Assembly: GCA_024752435.1 (NCBI GenBank)
Contig: CP103030.1
Span: forward strand, 992,001 to 1,056,000
From: Allantophomopsis cytisporea
Taxonomy: Eukaryota > Ascomycota > Leotiomycetes > Phacidiales > Phacidiaceae
Length of the DNA stretch: 64,000 bases
Direction of reading: 5' to 3'
The notes beneath the pieces are model-generated. The model was not told the origin of the DNA and did no database searches. It was given only the letters and a program-made list of their open reading frames with translations. The position numbers and the translations under genes are program-made. Positions 32,563-44,500 of the stretch are shown here, piece by piece. The number at the start of each line of letters is the position of its first letter. The first letter of the stretch is position 1.

Positions 32563-35500
32563 TCAAATGTCCAATGCTGCAAACGCACAAAACTGTTTCA
32601 AAATGAGACTTTCCAAATCCTTCATCATCATGGCCCCCAAGAGACTCTCCTTCTTTGGCAGAATGGCCGCCGGGATCATAGACTCAGAGCTCTCGGGGTT
32701 CTGCGCCTTTTCTGTCAGCTTGCGCAGGACGTTAAGACCTCTATGAGTGATTGTCTCGAGAGCAGCACGATCCGCATCTGGCTGCTGCTGTCTTGCAGCG
32801 GCCTGTCTCGAATTGGCAGGACGACCGGTGGACACTGCACCGCAAAGACCCACGATGAGCTGCAACAGGCCAGGAGCAAATCCATCGCCGGATGTGAGCC
32901 AGGATCGAGCCAGATCATACTCATAACCTGGTGCGAGATTGGATAAAATCTCGGCGGCCAGTAAGCCTTGCATCAAAAGAGGTTTTCTGTGCTCGACAAT
33001 GACCATCTGCTTGCCAGATGTCTCACGCTGTTCAGGCAACGGAGATATTGCAAGTGCAAATGCCCTAGTCAACAGATCATAAGCGGGTGTTGCAGTGACT
33101 TCCGCAGCAAAGATGGCCTTGTAGAAGGATCGATTAGGTTCATCTCGAGCAAGCAGCTTTGCAAGCCCATCGATGGCGGAAGGCAAGTATCGATGAACTC
33201 TTGGATCATATGGTGCAAATACCACCTTGCCGGTACCAGAATTATTTGGTGGTGGAGAAGGCGCAAAGGCCAGCAAGAAATGTAGCAAGCACAAAGCCTG
33301 TTCTCTTCCAGGAAGCTCAATTGACTGTGCCACATTGGAGAGGAAGATAATAATATCCTTCATAAAATCAAGAGTGTTCATGTGTGTCCGAAGAAGCATG
33401 TGACGTGTGCCCAGGTATCGAATAACAACGCACATAAACTTGATCACCAATTCATCGGCAAGCAGTAGCTGGTTTGTCTCGAGGAAAGACAAGTTACGCA
33501 AAATGGTAGTCACACAAACCAGCCTGTCCACAGCTCTGTCCAGTTCATACTCGGGTGTTCCAAATGCTGGAATATCTTGAAGATCAGACTCCTCCAATCG
33601 ACATCCACGTACAATATCCTCATATGGGATAATAAGCATATCATCGGAGACTTCTGGTGAATTCTCAGCTAGCGTGTCAATCTGAACCTCAGCACAATCA
33701 ACGAGACTTTCGACCAGGTCCTCACAGCCGCGCAGATCCAATTGGAGTCGTGCCTCCACAGAGAGCATGACGAGGGTGTCGAGAGCCAGGCGCACTTCGG
33801 AATGGATTCCAGACTGGAGGCTCATATTCAAAGCATGTATATCGATTATGCCCATGTCAGGAACGTTGGGTATGTCAGGCTTCAGATGCACAATTTCGCT
33901 CCCAAGTTCATTAAGTTTGTCAATATCGAGACCACCATATGTAGTGACAGTACGAGTCTTGGGCTTGAAGGTCGGGTCGAGGATGAATCGAACATCATCT
34001 TTGTTCTCATGCTCAGGCTCCATCTTTACGGGCATCGATAAGCTTCCTGGTTTCCCAGCAGACGCTGGTGACGGCGCTGAGAATGATGTGCCATTTGGTA
34101 TAGGAGTAACATCCATATTTCGAGGTATGCTGCCACGATGTGACTGTGTAATATGCTGAGGTGTTTGCTGGGGTCCCTGTGGAGTTGACAGACCGTTGAC
34201 AGGAGTTGGACCTGGATGCGACGGAGTCATCTGCTTAACTGGAGTATTTGGACCAGGCTGCTGAAACTGCTGATGTGGTTGTCCCATAGGCTGCGGTTGT
34301 ACCTGCTGAGGTGGCTTGAACTGTGGCGACTGTTGCATCTGATTTGGATAATTCATCTGCTTTGTCGGGGACATTTGTGGTTGACCAGGTGGAGGATTGC
34401 CGGGTTGACCCTGTTGCATCATAGCTCTTTGACGTTGCTGCTGCTGCATTGTCCAAGCTTCCTCAAACATAGCCAGGTTCTTTTCGTAATGCAACTTTAT
34501 CTGCATTGGAGCACTTGGGTATTGTACTGCGTGAAACTGCAGCGCCTGTGCAATTTGGGGCCACCCATTCATCTGTTGGACCTTCTTGTAGCCACCAAAC
34601 TTCGAAACCGCCATATAAAGCATAACGATGCTAATAGTACGATCTCCAACAATGGGATTCATGTCAAGAGGTAACTGGCGGGATTGCATAAACGCAGTCA
34701 AGCTCTTAACAAAAGGCTCTTGATTCTGCGATCCTCTCGAGCCGCCTTGCTGAGGGCGCATACCGGGTGCAGGTTGGCCATTGGGCACTTGCATTTGCAT
34801 TGGGGGCCTGCCCATCTGATTAGGATGTTGTGGCATATTTGGCATCCTTTGTGGCATTAGATTGCCTTGCATCTGCTGCTGTTGTAATTGCATCTGATAC
34901 ATCATCTTTCGTTGATCCATATTTCGCTGCTGCGCCTGCTGTTGCTGTTGTTGAACAAGTTGCGGATGCTGCATAGGTGTATTTGGCATGTTTTGCATCT
35001 GCATACCAGGTGTAGACATTCCGGGTTGCTGTTGAGGTGTAGGTGGAGGTGCTTGATTTCTCGCATTTGGCGTCCCAAAGTTTTGATTGAAACCAGGTTG
35101 GAATTGGCCATTTTGCATGTATGGATTATTCGAGGGCGTATCGACGCGACTCCCATGTTCTGACTGTGGTGGTGATGCCTGCGCGCTGAACTGCTGCGCG
35201 GCTGGAGAGAATGGATGCGGAGACGCGGTTGAAATGCGCTGCGGAACCCCACCTGGTCGAATAGGATTTCCCATGACTGGCGATGGGCTCGCATTCGCCG
35301 AACCGTTCTGTTGAAGATGCGAGTACGGTGTTGGTTGTTGAGAGCTGTGTTGTTGTGGATGGCCACCAGGCTGATAGCCTGGATACGCCTGTTGCGGTGT
35401 TTGAGATCTGGAGCCTGGTAGCATGCCAGGACCCTGGCGCGGAGATTCTCCTATGCTATCTTCCCTTCCGCGCGGTCTTTTCGATGGTATTAAAGGATTT

Positions 35501-35730
35501 GTTTGATAAGATGGATTGTTGAAGCCTGGTGAGCCATGTCGCATAGCGCCATTTTGCATCCGCTGCTGCATGGCCTGGTTCTGGAACTGAGATGGGTCGA
35601 AAGCGCCTTGATTCGCCATAAAGGTCGACGGATCGAGCATGTTGCCGCCAGAATTCGGGTCATTGAGATGGTTGAAGCCGGCGCCATTGTGGTTTTGGAC
35701 GGCCGCGGCGTCGTTCATCCAGGAGCTCAT
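32563..35730 (-). CDS. swi1: SWI/SNF chromatin remodelling complex subunit Swi1 (ARID protein)
   Basis: One uninterrupted exon of 1,055 codons from ATG 35730 (MSSWMNDAAAVQNHNG). The frame is open seven codons further only through a TTG. Residues 1-335 are low-complexity Gln/Pro/Asn/Met-rich sequence, including Gln runs around 270-290. An ARID DNA-binding domain lies at about 337-425 (FVKSLTAFMQSRQLPLDMNP, KFGGYKKVQQMNGWPQIAQ). A second Gln/Pro-rich block follows at 430-580. The conserved Swi1 C-terminal armadillo-like region runs from about 620 to the end (GMIDIHALN-type core, FLETNQLLLADELVIKFMCV, REQALCLLHFLLAFAPSPP). Swi1 is the BAF250-like scaffold of the SWI/SNF remodeller. Lack of introns and prion-like composition are typical. 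A CACAG just before the ATG could be the acceptor of a leader intron. Confidence 0.94.
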   Translation of the reverse strand: MSSWMNDAAAVQNHNGAGFNHLNDPNSGGNMLDPSTFMANQGAFDPSQFQNQAMQQRMQNGAMRHGSPGFNNPSYQTNPLIPSKRPRGREDSIGESPRQGPGMLPGSRSQTPQQAYPGYQPGGHPQQHSSQQPTPYSHLQQNGSANASPSPVMGNPIRPGGVPQRISTASPHPFSPAAQQFSAQASPPQSEHGSRVDTPSNNPYMQNGQFQPGFNQNFGTPNARNQAPPPTPQQQPGMSTPGMQMQNMPNTPMQHPQLVQQQQQQAQQRNMDQRKMMYQMQLQQQQMQGNLMPQRMPNMPQHPNQMGRPPMQMQVPNGQPAPGMRPQQGGSRGSQNQEPFVKSLTAFMQSRQLPLDMNPIVGDRTISIVMLYMAVSKFGGYKKVQQMNGWPQIAQALQFHAVQYPSAPMQIKLHYEKNLAMFEEAWTMQQQQRQRAMMQQGQPGNPPPGQPQMSPTKQMNYPNQMQQSPQFKPPQQVQPQPMGQPHQQFQQPGPNTPVKQMTPSHPGPTPVNGLSTPQGPQQTPQHITQSHRGSIPRNMDVTPIPNGTSFSAPSPASAGKPGSLSMPVKMEPEHENKDDVRFILDPTFKPKTRTVTTYGGLDIDKLNELGSEIVHLKPDIPNVPDMGIIDIHALNMSLQSGIHSEVRLALDTLVMLSVEARLQLDLRGCEDLVESLVDCAEVQIDTLAENSPEVSDDMLIIPYEDIVRGCRLEESDLQDIPAFGTPEYELDRAVDRLVCVTTILRNLSFLETNQLLLADELVIKFMCVVIRYLGTRHMLLRTHMNTLDFMKDIIIFLSNVAQSIELPGREQALCLLHFLLAFAPSPPPNNSGTGKVVFAPYDPRVHRYLPSAIDGLAKLLARDEPNRSFYKAIFAAEVTATPAYDLLTRAFALAISPLPEQRETSGKQMVIVEHRKPLLMQGLLAAEILSNLAPGYEYDLARSWLTSGDGFAPGLLQLIVGLCGAVSTGRPANSRQAAARQQQPDADRAALETITHRGLNVLRKLTEKAQNPESSESMIPAAILPKKESLLGAMMMKDLESLILKQFCAFAALDI

Positions 35731-36755
35731 GTCTGTGTAAGAGAGAAGCAACCCATCTACATTCGCACAGCATACGTCAGCGCATATTCAATTGGACAAT
35801 AGCTCGATCAAGATCTCACGGGTCAACACTCGATGGCCGCACTCGCGGCTGAGTCTCAACGCGATGGACTCGCGACGCGGTTGATGGTCAAGGGAGCCAA
35901 CGTGGTCGAGGACAGCGTGCAACACTGCGCTTCTGATCCGCGAAGATGCGCGACAGAAACAATAGCATGTCACGAGACATGTAGATTACCGCTGCAACAA
36001 TGGATGGAATGGAGAGACTCTTACCTAACCAACGCGCGATACCTCTCGTTGTCTATGTTCGGGCGGATTTGGGTCGCCTTATTCGCTTGAGGTGAAGCTG
36101 CCGCTAGTCCGAATGTGGAAGCGGAAGTCCAGTGATGTGTGATGCTGGACACTGGACCTTTTTCTGCCTAGGAGTCCAATTCCGTCAGCATTTTCCAGTG
36201 GTAGAAAAAAAGAAGAAAAAAAGAACAATTATCGAATTGAATTTCCCAAATAAGATTTTTTGGTCAAAAAGATATAAGATGATCAATCATGACGACTTGT
36301 TTTGGGTGATGATTGGATCGCATTGAAATGTGAATGAATGAATGCTTGTTGTTCTTGTTGGTTTGTGCGGGTGGTTGGGATTTGAGGTGTCGCAGCCCGA
36401 AGCGCGGTTAGAGTGAAAGATACGCCCGGCCGGACGATGCATGAAGGCGATGCAGTGAGACGAGACAGGAAGAAAGGATTAGGTTCCATACCTCGTAGGG
36501 GGGAAGGGGAGTTTTTCGATGGAACAATAGCTAATTATTCCCTCTTTTGTTTTAAATAATAGACGCGCCAGATCGGGGTGTGAGGGTCTACTCCGGGCCT
36601 CGATAGAGTGGGAAAGACTGGGAATGGGCGGTTGTGACGGAAGTGTCTGGGTGGTCGGTCAGACGCCTTTTGGGTGGAGAGGTAGAAAAGTGCGTAAGTG
36701 GGAGTACTGAGTACTCGTAATGGAGTAAGGTAGTATGTACTTCGGGGGGGAGTAA

Positions 36756-36898
36756 AGATGAGATGAGATGAGGTGAGGTAAGTAGATAGGTAGGTAGGCA
36801 AGGTAAGAATAAGGTAAAGTAAGGTAAGGTACCGTACAGTACGTACAGTATGTACAGTGAAATGAAGTGAAGTAAAGTGAAGTGAAGTGAAGTGAGCT
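36756..36898. repeat. Degenerate GTAAG/GTGAAGT-type purine repeat
   Basis: A 140-base tract built of variants of GATGA, GGTAG, GGTAAG, GTACAGTAC and GTGAA. The unit drifts along the tract, as in many fungal promoter spacers. No coding potential. Confidence 0.75.
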
Positions 36899-36954
36899 TA
36901 TGTGAAAGGGATCACCCTTCTGGTGGTCACGCTTTCACGCTCGTTGTATGTAAT

Positions 36955-36973
36955 CTCTCTTTCTTTCTTTCTC

Positions 36974-37005
<32 letters not shown>

Positions 37006-37045
37006 ACTTACACTCACACACTCTCTCTGTCTGTCTGTCTGTGTC
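36955..37045. repeat. (CT)n and (CTGT)n microsatellite
   Basis: A long pyrimidine repeat, first TTTC/CT units, then CTGT units. It generates spurious Ser/Leu frames on the plus strand and Arg/Glu frames on the minus strand. Confidence 0.9.
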
Positions 37046-37386
37046 TCGACTCTTTGCGCGTCAATACAACAAGCAACGGAAATCTGGGGAAGCGGCGGTC
37101 GGCTGAGAGAAGGGCGACGTGTGGTTTGTCTCTTTTCCTGGGAATTTTTACGGGGACAGACCGTTGATTGTAAGTGGACGGAATTGGGCTGATGTGCGCG
37201 GTGCGGTGCGGTCGGTTCAGGTGCGGAGGTTGGATTGTTGTTTATGCGCGTTAGTACGGGACAGGTGACCCTGCGCTCACGGGCGTGCAAGCGAACTGAC
37301 CAACGTAGTTCTTTGTGAGCTTGGTGAGGGAGGGAGTAGAGTAAGGCAGTGAGCGAACTCGGCAGCAGGGAAGTGAATGATGAGTA

Positions 37387-37490
37387 GTGAGTGAGTGAGT
37401 GAGTGAATAATGAACGAGTACTGAGGTAAGGTATGGCGTCCTGAACAATCCAAGTGCTGCTGCTGGTGGTAAGTGGTAAGTGGTAAGTGA
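37387..37490. repeat. (GTGA)n and (GGTAAGT)n repeats
   Basis: Two short tandem repeats: GTGA units at 37387-37408 and GTGGTAA units at 37466-37490. Confidence 0.75.
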
Positions 37491-37605
37491 TATGGTAGTT
37501 CAAAAGTGCGCGCGCACACACCATACTATTGACAGAAAGTGTCAGGAGTGCCAGTTGTGCCACATTTGCCCAGAGAGAACGCGATGTTCAAAGAAAGCCT
37601 AATAT

Positions 37606-37616
37606 CCCCCCCCCCC
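37606..37616. repeat. Poly-C run (11)
   Basis: The second 11-base cytosine run of the window, again within a gene-free stretch. Confidence 0.85.
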
Positions 37617-37887
37617 GTAATTCGAGTATCTAAGCGATCCAATTGAAAATCAAGATCATCCCTCGACTGGAGACATTACGAGTATTCCTTGTTACTCCAA
37701 TAATCTTGTGTTGCCTCATTCTCATTCTTCGAGTATCGTCGATGCGATGAAGATTAATGTGCAAGTTCGAGGCAACGCAATATATCCGTGAAGAGAGAGA
37801 GACAAGCCGCAAAGGAGAAGGGGGAAAAGAGAAATACCGTACATCCGATTTTCGCTGCTCTGGGTGATATAACTTACTTGTTTGCTG

Positions 37888-37914
37888 TCGTCTCGTCTCG
37901 TCTCGTCTCGTCTC
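37888..37914. repeat. (TCTCG)n pentanucleotide repeat
   Basis: Five consecutive units of CTCGT. Confidence 0.85.
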
Positions 37915-40701
37915 TTTTTTGCCTGACCTGCCTCTTTTCGAGATCTCAGGTATTCTTGTTAATCCTTCTCTTTCCTCGAAGTCAACAGTTAACATGAACA
38001 AATGTTCCAACAGATTACTTTAAATACTTCCTTACCTTTACCATCTGATCTAGGTAAAGGCAGGCGAGTAATGTAGATTGCCAGCAATTGTTGATACTCG
38101 GATCAACAATGCCTGCAAGCATGGCCCAGGCCAGCCAAAAGTGATGGATTCCCCAGCGCCTAAACCCGATTCAAGCAAGAAATCTGCTTGGAAATTGGCC
38201 CGCCTGTTACTTCTGTGGTGTGACTGATTGAATGAGTGAACCAAACTTTTCCTGCAATGAATGATCCTGCTTTCCCGGATTTTTGGATGAATTCTGCTTG
38301 CTTGCATTCCTGAATGAGGGTTGCGGCGACATTCGAGAGGAGTGAAAGAATCAAGATCCTAGAAATTTCCAACTGGTTGGTGGTTTTCGTTCCGTGTCGT
38401 CCTCTGAATGATTTCCAGGGTACGACAAGGGACGAGGGTAGTAGCAAAAACTATGGTAAAGCAATATGTTTCTGCCTATAATTATCGAGTGCAGAACAAC
38501 GCCTGAATGCCCAATCATTCGGTCGCACATTTCTCTCGCTGAACGATCTCTTCACGATCGCCAGTTTCTTCAACAGCCAAAGGGAGGAATTGATGCGTCG
38601 GATGTATCGCCATGGTTTTGTTCGTCCAAGAGGCTGTCGTGCTTTCATTGGAGCTTTCTCGGTAAAGCATGCCAGATGGGTGATAAGAAAGTAGTCGAAA
38701 GGCCCACGGCATGAGGATCCTCCCACGTTTGAAATTTCTCAACGACTTTGAGTAAAAGAGCGGCGGAAGAGAAGATGATACAGTTTCTGCAGTGGAAAAG
38801 ATGAAGAAGAAAAGAGAACAGGAGAGGCACAAAGGGAAGAGGGCTGACTCTAAATAATAAGAGTCGGCACAAAGCGACAGGGCTCTCTCCTCTACATCAT
38901 CTCGTGGCAGGAGTCGGACGACGGATAAGCTTCCCGGCTGGCTTTTCGACCATGGACGCTTGATGCAAAACAGAGCGTAGGTGTGGAAAGTTGATGCGTG
39001 CTCTTCTCCACCATGCCCTTTGGTGTAGATCCAGATTGCATGCCTTTCCCTTGAGAATACGGGGCTAGTAATGAAATAATGGGCTTGTCACAGACCAGCT
39101 TACAATGCTAAAAGGATAGTCATTCCTTATACCTTGGATTTAGCAGATGGGAAGACCAATTTTACAAAACTATAACGTGAAGCACTTCAGCTCCTCAATC
39201 TTCGGCCATCAATCGAGCCTGTCTAGTTTTCAGACATATAAATAGATGAGCGGAAGACGTTTGTTTGGGGTGAAGACACACGAGACGGGGGAAAGCAGAA
39301 TACAAAGAGATAGGATCAGTTCGAATTTCTTAACAAGATAGAGCAACAATTCTTCAAATCTGCCTTTTCATACAACTCGAATGGGCAGATGCGTTTGTTC
39401 AATACCAACTACCTTGAGGCACAATATACACGACATGTCCCATGCGGTCTGATACCAGTCGCTAGTCATGGATAGTCCGGTAGTCTAGGAACTCCGTGCC
39501 TAGTCGACCACATCATGGGTTAGTATTCATAACTACCAGTCTTAAATTGAGCATTAATGAGTATCACCTCAACTACCTCCAGATTCTCCTTTCAGCCCGG
39601 TACCTCGCAATCGAAAGCAAAAATCCAGATAGGGAAGCGCTCACGAAGCATAAGATGAGTGTTGAAGGTTGCATGGCATTATTGTATGTGAGTACAGCTC
39701 ACGCCTCAATTTCATTGAAGGATACTCGATATGGTGATACGCATATCTCGGAGACCAATACCTAGAATACCTCATTCGTTCCTCAATCCAGGACCCAGCA
39801 AGCCACCAGCTCCCCTACCCGCCGTCAAGACCACATATCCTGAGGTGGCACAGCTCTGTTTCCCCAAGAAAAGACAATCAGCCCAATGATCAGGTACATA
39901 CTGAACCATCATACCATCCAGTATTCACCTTGTGCAAGTGCCCGTCACGCAGCAGCAGCCCTTTACTTGCTCAACAGTCCCTACGGAGCATTTGTATGTA
40001 TTGTACATACGCTGCATTCGTATTCCGATGAAAGTCGCAGCAAGGTACATCGGCCAGCAAAAGGTCATATGGCGTAACTGGAGCAGGTGAAGATCCCTGC
40101 TCCATACGTCCAGCAATCGCTATAAAACCTTGCACGTCTGCCCAACCCATGACCTAAGCATCGCGTAGATCGCTGTAAGCAAAGACGAGAGATCAAGGCT
40201 ACTCTCTACGCGGAAAGACAGAAAGACCCCGAGGAGGCATCCATGACCGTTTCTAGAGACATCCTACGTAGTCGCATCTCTATTCCATTGATCTGACGAT
40301 GCCATTCCGGCACTCCAATGGTTTTCTGAGAAGTGAATACGATTTTTGGTTTTCCGAAAGAATTTAATGGGGCCTGCTGTTGAAGAGGGGATTTAATTCC
40401 CCGCGTCCAAAGTCATAGCACCATCAAATCCCCGAACATATATTTATGTATGTATGTAAACGCTCCGGGCGCACGTGATTTATAGTTGCCGAAGCTACTG
40501 CAATACATACAACCGGGTCAATCCCTGCCTTTGCGCGACGCACTGGTGGGCACGGCCATATTGCAGGTCATTAACGAACGGCACCTCGTCCAGCCGCAGG
40601 GAAGCGCAGGACAGGAATATGAATCAAATCATCCACTCCACATCCGGGAACAAATCTTGCTCGGGATCCTTTGGCATTGAGGATTTATTACCGCTTATAA
40701 T

Positions 40702-41790
40702 ATGGTCAAGAGAAAATCTCAGCCCGACCAGGCGAATGTCGTTGAGCCTAGGAGGTCGAGTCGTCGGAAAACTGCTGTGAAAGAGGACGCTGAAGCAGCG
40801 CCTGTGAACACAACGGCTTTGTCTTCGAAAAGTAAGAAGACGACGAGTAAGGCTGATGTTAAAGAGAAAAATGCGGAGGACATTGATGGCAAGTCCATTG
40901 GCGCAAAAGAGGAGGTTTGTCAATCTTTATTATGTCTTGTCTCGCGGACGACACTTGCACGTGTCCATGCCATAACCTTAATTCCATCCTCGCTTTCTTT
41001 CAAGATACTTTCTTCATTTCACTTCTCATATGTCAATGCCAGACCAACTCAGAGTTTCCATCAATACTAACATTCTAGCCTCCAAAACCTACGCCAACTC
41101 CTGCATCTAAACCCACCTCCACCAGCACCCCGGGCAGACAATACTGGCTCATGAAAGCCGAGCCAGAAACTCGACTGGAGAAGGGTCACGACGTCAGATT
41201 CTCTATCGACGACCTAGCCAGCAGGACGGAGTCTGAGCCATGGGATGGTAAGCCATCTCTCTCTACGCCTATTTGACCCATTTCACTTATCAAAGTCCGA
41301 ATCACCACATCCTAACCCCTTTCCAGGAATCCGCAATCCGTCAGCACGAAACAACCTCCGCGCCATGAAGAAAGGAGACCTGGCATTCTTCTACCATTCC
41401 AATTGCAAGGTGCCCGCGATCGTGGGCGTGATGGAGATTGTGCGGGAACACTCACCTGATTGTACGTCCAGTTTCCCGATACTTTGGTGGACTGCATGCG
41501 TGGTAGGCGAAATCCTTTACTGATGTGAGATAGTGACGGCGCGGGATGCAAAGGCTGCGTATTATGACTCGAGAGATACGGGGGAAGTGCCAAAATGGAG
41601 CGTTGTGCACGTTGAGTTCCGGCGGAAACTGAAGGAGCCTGTGACTTTGAAGGAACTCAAGGAGTGGGGAGGCAAAGGGGGCGAGTTGGAGAATATGCAG
41701 ATGTTGCGGATGGGGAGGTTGAGCGTTAGCAAGGTCAGTGAGGGAGAGTGGGATTTCTTGATGGGTATTATTGAAAAGAGAGAGAAGTGA
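40702..41790 (+). CDS. EVE-domain protein (Thy28/THYN1-like)
   Basis: Four exons (40702-40914, 41079-41247, 41327-41461, 41534-41790) encode 257 aa. Residues 1-90 are a Lys/Ser/Pro-rich, nuclear-looking tail ([21 protein letters not shown]). The EVE domain covers about 93-252. It starts at the hallmark [13 protein letters not shown] and continues through [59 protein letters not shown] and [18 protein letters not shown] domains are PUA-like folds that bind modified bases; THYN1 relatives are proposed readers of modified cytosine. The three splices rebuild [12 protein letters not shown] and [15 protein letters not shown] exactly, which validates the model. No symbol is established in filamentous fungi. 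Confidence 0.92.
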
Positions 41791-42064
41791 AGCAGGTCAC
41801 TGGCAGAGCAAGTGGATTGAGATTAGAAATGTTTTAACTTTTTTGATACCCAATTCCTTGAACGTTCCGTAGATAAAACAAGAAGAAAACAGATTGCGTG
41901 TGAAGCGAAGACAAAATGCGAACCGATACATAACGCTGCCTTCCAATAATAAAGATCAAGTGTTCCGTTTTCCATTTTCCATCAATAAGCAGATATAATG
42001 AAACCCCATAGAAGCAATGAAAGTAAACCCCGTCCACCCAATCACTTGTTTCTCATCAAAGCGG

Positions 42065-42808
42065 CTACTGAACAATGTTTTCCAGCTCAAACACGTCATC
42101 TAGATGGCCTTCGAGCCCTTGTCGGGACCAGAGAAGCCGAACGATGTGAATGCATATACGAATAATGGAGACGACAGATTTGAGGATATCGAGGATGTCG
42201 AGGATGTCATTCGTATAGACTGTCAGGCTTGTTAACTCGCTAACACTTGCTATAGAACTGCTCGAAAGGTCGTTACTTGTAGCATTTGAAGTAGTGGACT
42301 TTGATGTCGCCGTGGAGGTCTCAGATGGAATGTCGTCTGTCAGAATTGGACTAGTGAACTCTGACGCCGTCTTAGGGCTGGTACTGGTGATGGTGATGGC
42401 GGTATTGACTACAAAGGCGCTGGTGGGCTTTGTGGTGGAGACATTCGACCCTATAGTGGGTATGTTGGTGTTATTGGAGATGATTTTCGTGATAACAGTT
42501 GTGACGGCGTGACGGGGAGTCACTATTGGACTTGTTATGATTTTCGACACGGTCGTTGTTGTTCTTTGGCAGTCGAAATTGGCAGCGACCGTCGTCGTCG
42601 TAGCATGTACGGACTCTGTTGCACTTGAAACACAGAACATCGAAGGTACGCACAACGTGTGATGAAGAGCCTCAGACGCTATAGTGGGAGAGGTGGAATA
42701 AGTAATAGAGCCGATTTTCTCTGTAGTTCTCTTGTTCTCATCACCCGTCCTTCCCCATACAAAAGGTGGGAGGATAAGGCTGAGTAGTACAAGGTTGGGG
42801 ATCTTCAT
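42065..42808 (-). CDS. Secreted-type Ser/Thr-rich protein, 247 aa, unknown family
   Basis: A single exon from ATG 42808. Residues 1-19 (MKIPNLVLLSLILPPFVWG) form a signal peptide. The body (about 30-190) is Ser/Thr rich, with TTTT, STATSKSTTSNATSND and several N-x-S/T sites, so heavy O-glycosylation is likely. Four cysteines lie at about 53-80 (LCVPSMFC, then DC). The last 50 residues have a DILDILDIL run, made by a 9-base tandem repeat at 42182-42208, followed by an aliphatic segment SVVSIIRICIHIVRLLW. This could be a membrane anchor, but a charged tail follows it, so it is not a classical GPI signal. I do not recognise the family. Degenerate relatives lie at 44.5-48.2 kb, and this seems to be the only intact copy. 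Confidence 0.6.
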   Translation of the reverse strand: MKIPNLVLLSLILPPFVWGRTGDENKRTTEKIGSITYSTSPTIASEALHHTLCVPSMFCVSSATESVHATTTTVAANFDCQRTTTTVSKIITSPIVTPRHAVTTVITKIISNNTNIPTIGSNVSTTKPTSAFVVNTAITITSTSPKTASEFTSPILTDDIPSETSTATSKSTTSNATSNDLSSSSIASVSELTSLTVYTNDILDILDILKSVVSIIRICIHIVRLLWSRQGLEGHLDDVFELENIVQ

Positions 42809-44500
42809 CTTAATAGGCGAGCAATATAAAAGCGAACAAGTTCAGGTTGATCTCCAACTAAAAGAATTTGATTCACAACACAATCAGAAAACAAGATTTA
42901 GATCTAGGGATGAAGGAGTTTATAGGTTTTCACTCTACGGTTGTCCTTACCATCTGATCTCGCAATACATTTTCTCCGCTCGTTTTTGTTGTGGTTTTTC
43001 TCTGGCAACCCTGCCATGGTTTGGCTTTCAGAGTACCGGAAGCACCATATTATGTCCCCGATGATTATGAGTTCTCAGTTTCCATTCTGCTCTCGTCTCC
43101 AGACAATTGTGACCTAAAGGCTCTCCCAATCTCAGGGGTAGAGAGATCGGTTGGGGAACGAATGGCAATAATTTTTTCTCGCTCGCATTATACCCTGTCT
43201 GCCGTCAGAATTTGTTTCTAGATGTTCTTCCGAGCCAAAGAGGGTGGTTAAAAAGACAGGGGCGTAATTCTCTAGCAAGCACACATATATGTCTGCTTGT
43301 AGTAGAGATAGATGAATCCGAAATGCATCTTTGCATATCGCCCGTCGCTCTTCCGTCGGACCAGATAACCGTTACGAAGCAACTCTGCAAGAGGAACACC
43401 GGCATGTTGGAGCGAGATCCCGCAGCTCCGCGCATGAGTACTGCGCAGGACTCTGTTCCGATTGCCTCGCGAGGTACCATGTACTGCGTATAAAAATGTG
43501 GTGGTACTGCATCTGCACAACTTCATGTCCAGATCGTTTTTATAGACCCAGCATTTGAGGACGGACGCTTGTCGTCACATTCGAATTGGATAAATGAAAC
43601 TCAAATGGATGCAACGAATAGTCTTACGTTTCCGAGTAGATTTAGAACCCGAGCGTATGGTTCACTCACTGTAATAAGCTTTATGATCAAAATGCAGGAA
43701 GCCGGAAGAAATGTCGAGGATTTGGACGAGTTCTTGGCGTAGTTCGTTCGTCCTCTCTGGCGATCATCGGCTAGTTGTAAAGTCGTCTGCATTTGGGGAC
43801 ATATATGGGGCAATAACAAGCAGCCCTTTCTAAATCTAAACACACCCACCACTACACACCTACCAAATGGGACCTGGGCATATTACCTGTAATAAATAAG
43901 ATCACAGACCAAGTCATCGATCTTCTAGACTTTCGCATACTTCAGCTCCGCCTCTATTTGGCCTACATAGCCTACATACAACCGGTTGGTGTTTTGAGAG
44001 AGGTCTTTAATATATCTATGCAGAGCGACGCATAAGTATAATCAGAAGCTATCTACGTTAACGCAAGTTTGCGCGTTCATCGACCGTTGGAGCAGACTCG
44101 TCATATTCTGACAATCCCCGCAATGATTTTCTTCAGGAATTTCCTAGTACTATGAGTGCGTTATCGAGATCACATCACTCCCAGCGCCACTTGAGCAGCA
44201 TATGAGTTAGATACTCACAAAGGCAAATTCACATTGTTATCAACTAATGTGATTGGATCAAGTATCCTCCTTTTCCCTCGAATATACATCGATGAACTAA
44301 CGAAGCAGACCCGTCAGGTAATATTGACATATATTCGCATTAATAGCTCGTTATAAATCAAGAGCGTGTTACACGAACCAACATTATATACAGAGCCCTA
44401 ACTGTGTCTATACTAAGCCTTTCAAGTTAATATAAAGCCTTTGATGCTCACGCCCAATGTCAATACCCGCACCAACACTGATGATGATGATGTGTGTCGA
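42809..44500. other. Gene-poor accessory region
   Basis: No supported gene. Open frames up to 93 codons on both strands around 43,200-43,500 overlap in opposite phases and lack recognisable motifs. Confidence 0.45.

Larger units (their letters stand above)
35731..40701. other. Five-kilobase gene-free region between SWI1 and the EVE-domain gene
   Basis: I find no coding region with family signal. The SWI1 5' leader occupies the left end. The middle (36.7-38.0 kb) is packed with simple repeats and biased frames, for example a 221-codon minus frame at 36898-37563 that is mostly Arg/Glu/Ser from CT repeats. The right part (38.0-40.7 kb) has normal composition but only short frames. Long untranslated leaders or non-coding RNA are possible. 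Confidence 0.5.

Noticed and set aside
34216..34674. 152-codon plus frame inside SWI1
   Set aside because: Leu/His-rich antisense of the Gln/Pro-rich part of Swi1.
36898..37563. 221-codon minus frame in the SWI1-EVE gap
   Set aside because: Mostly translation of CT, CTGT and GTGA repeats; no ATG-led domain.
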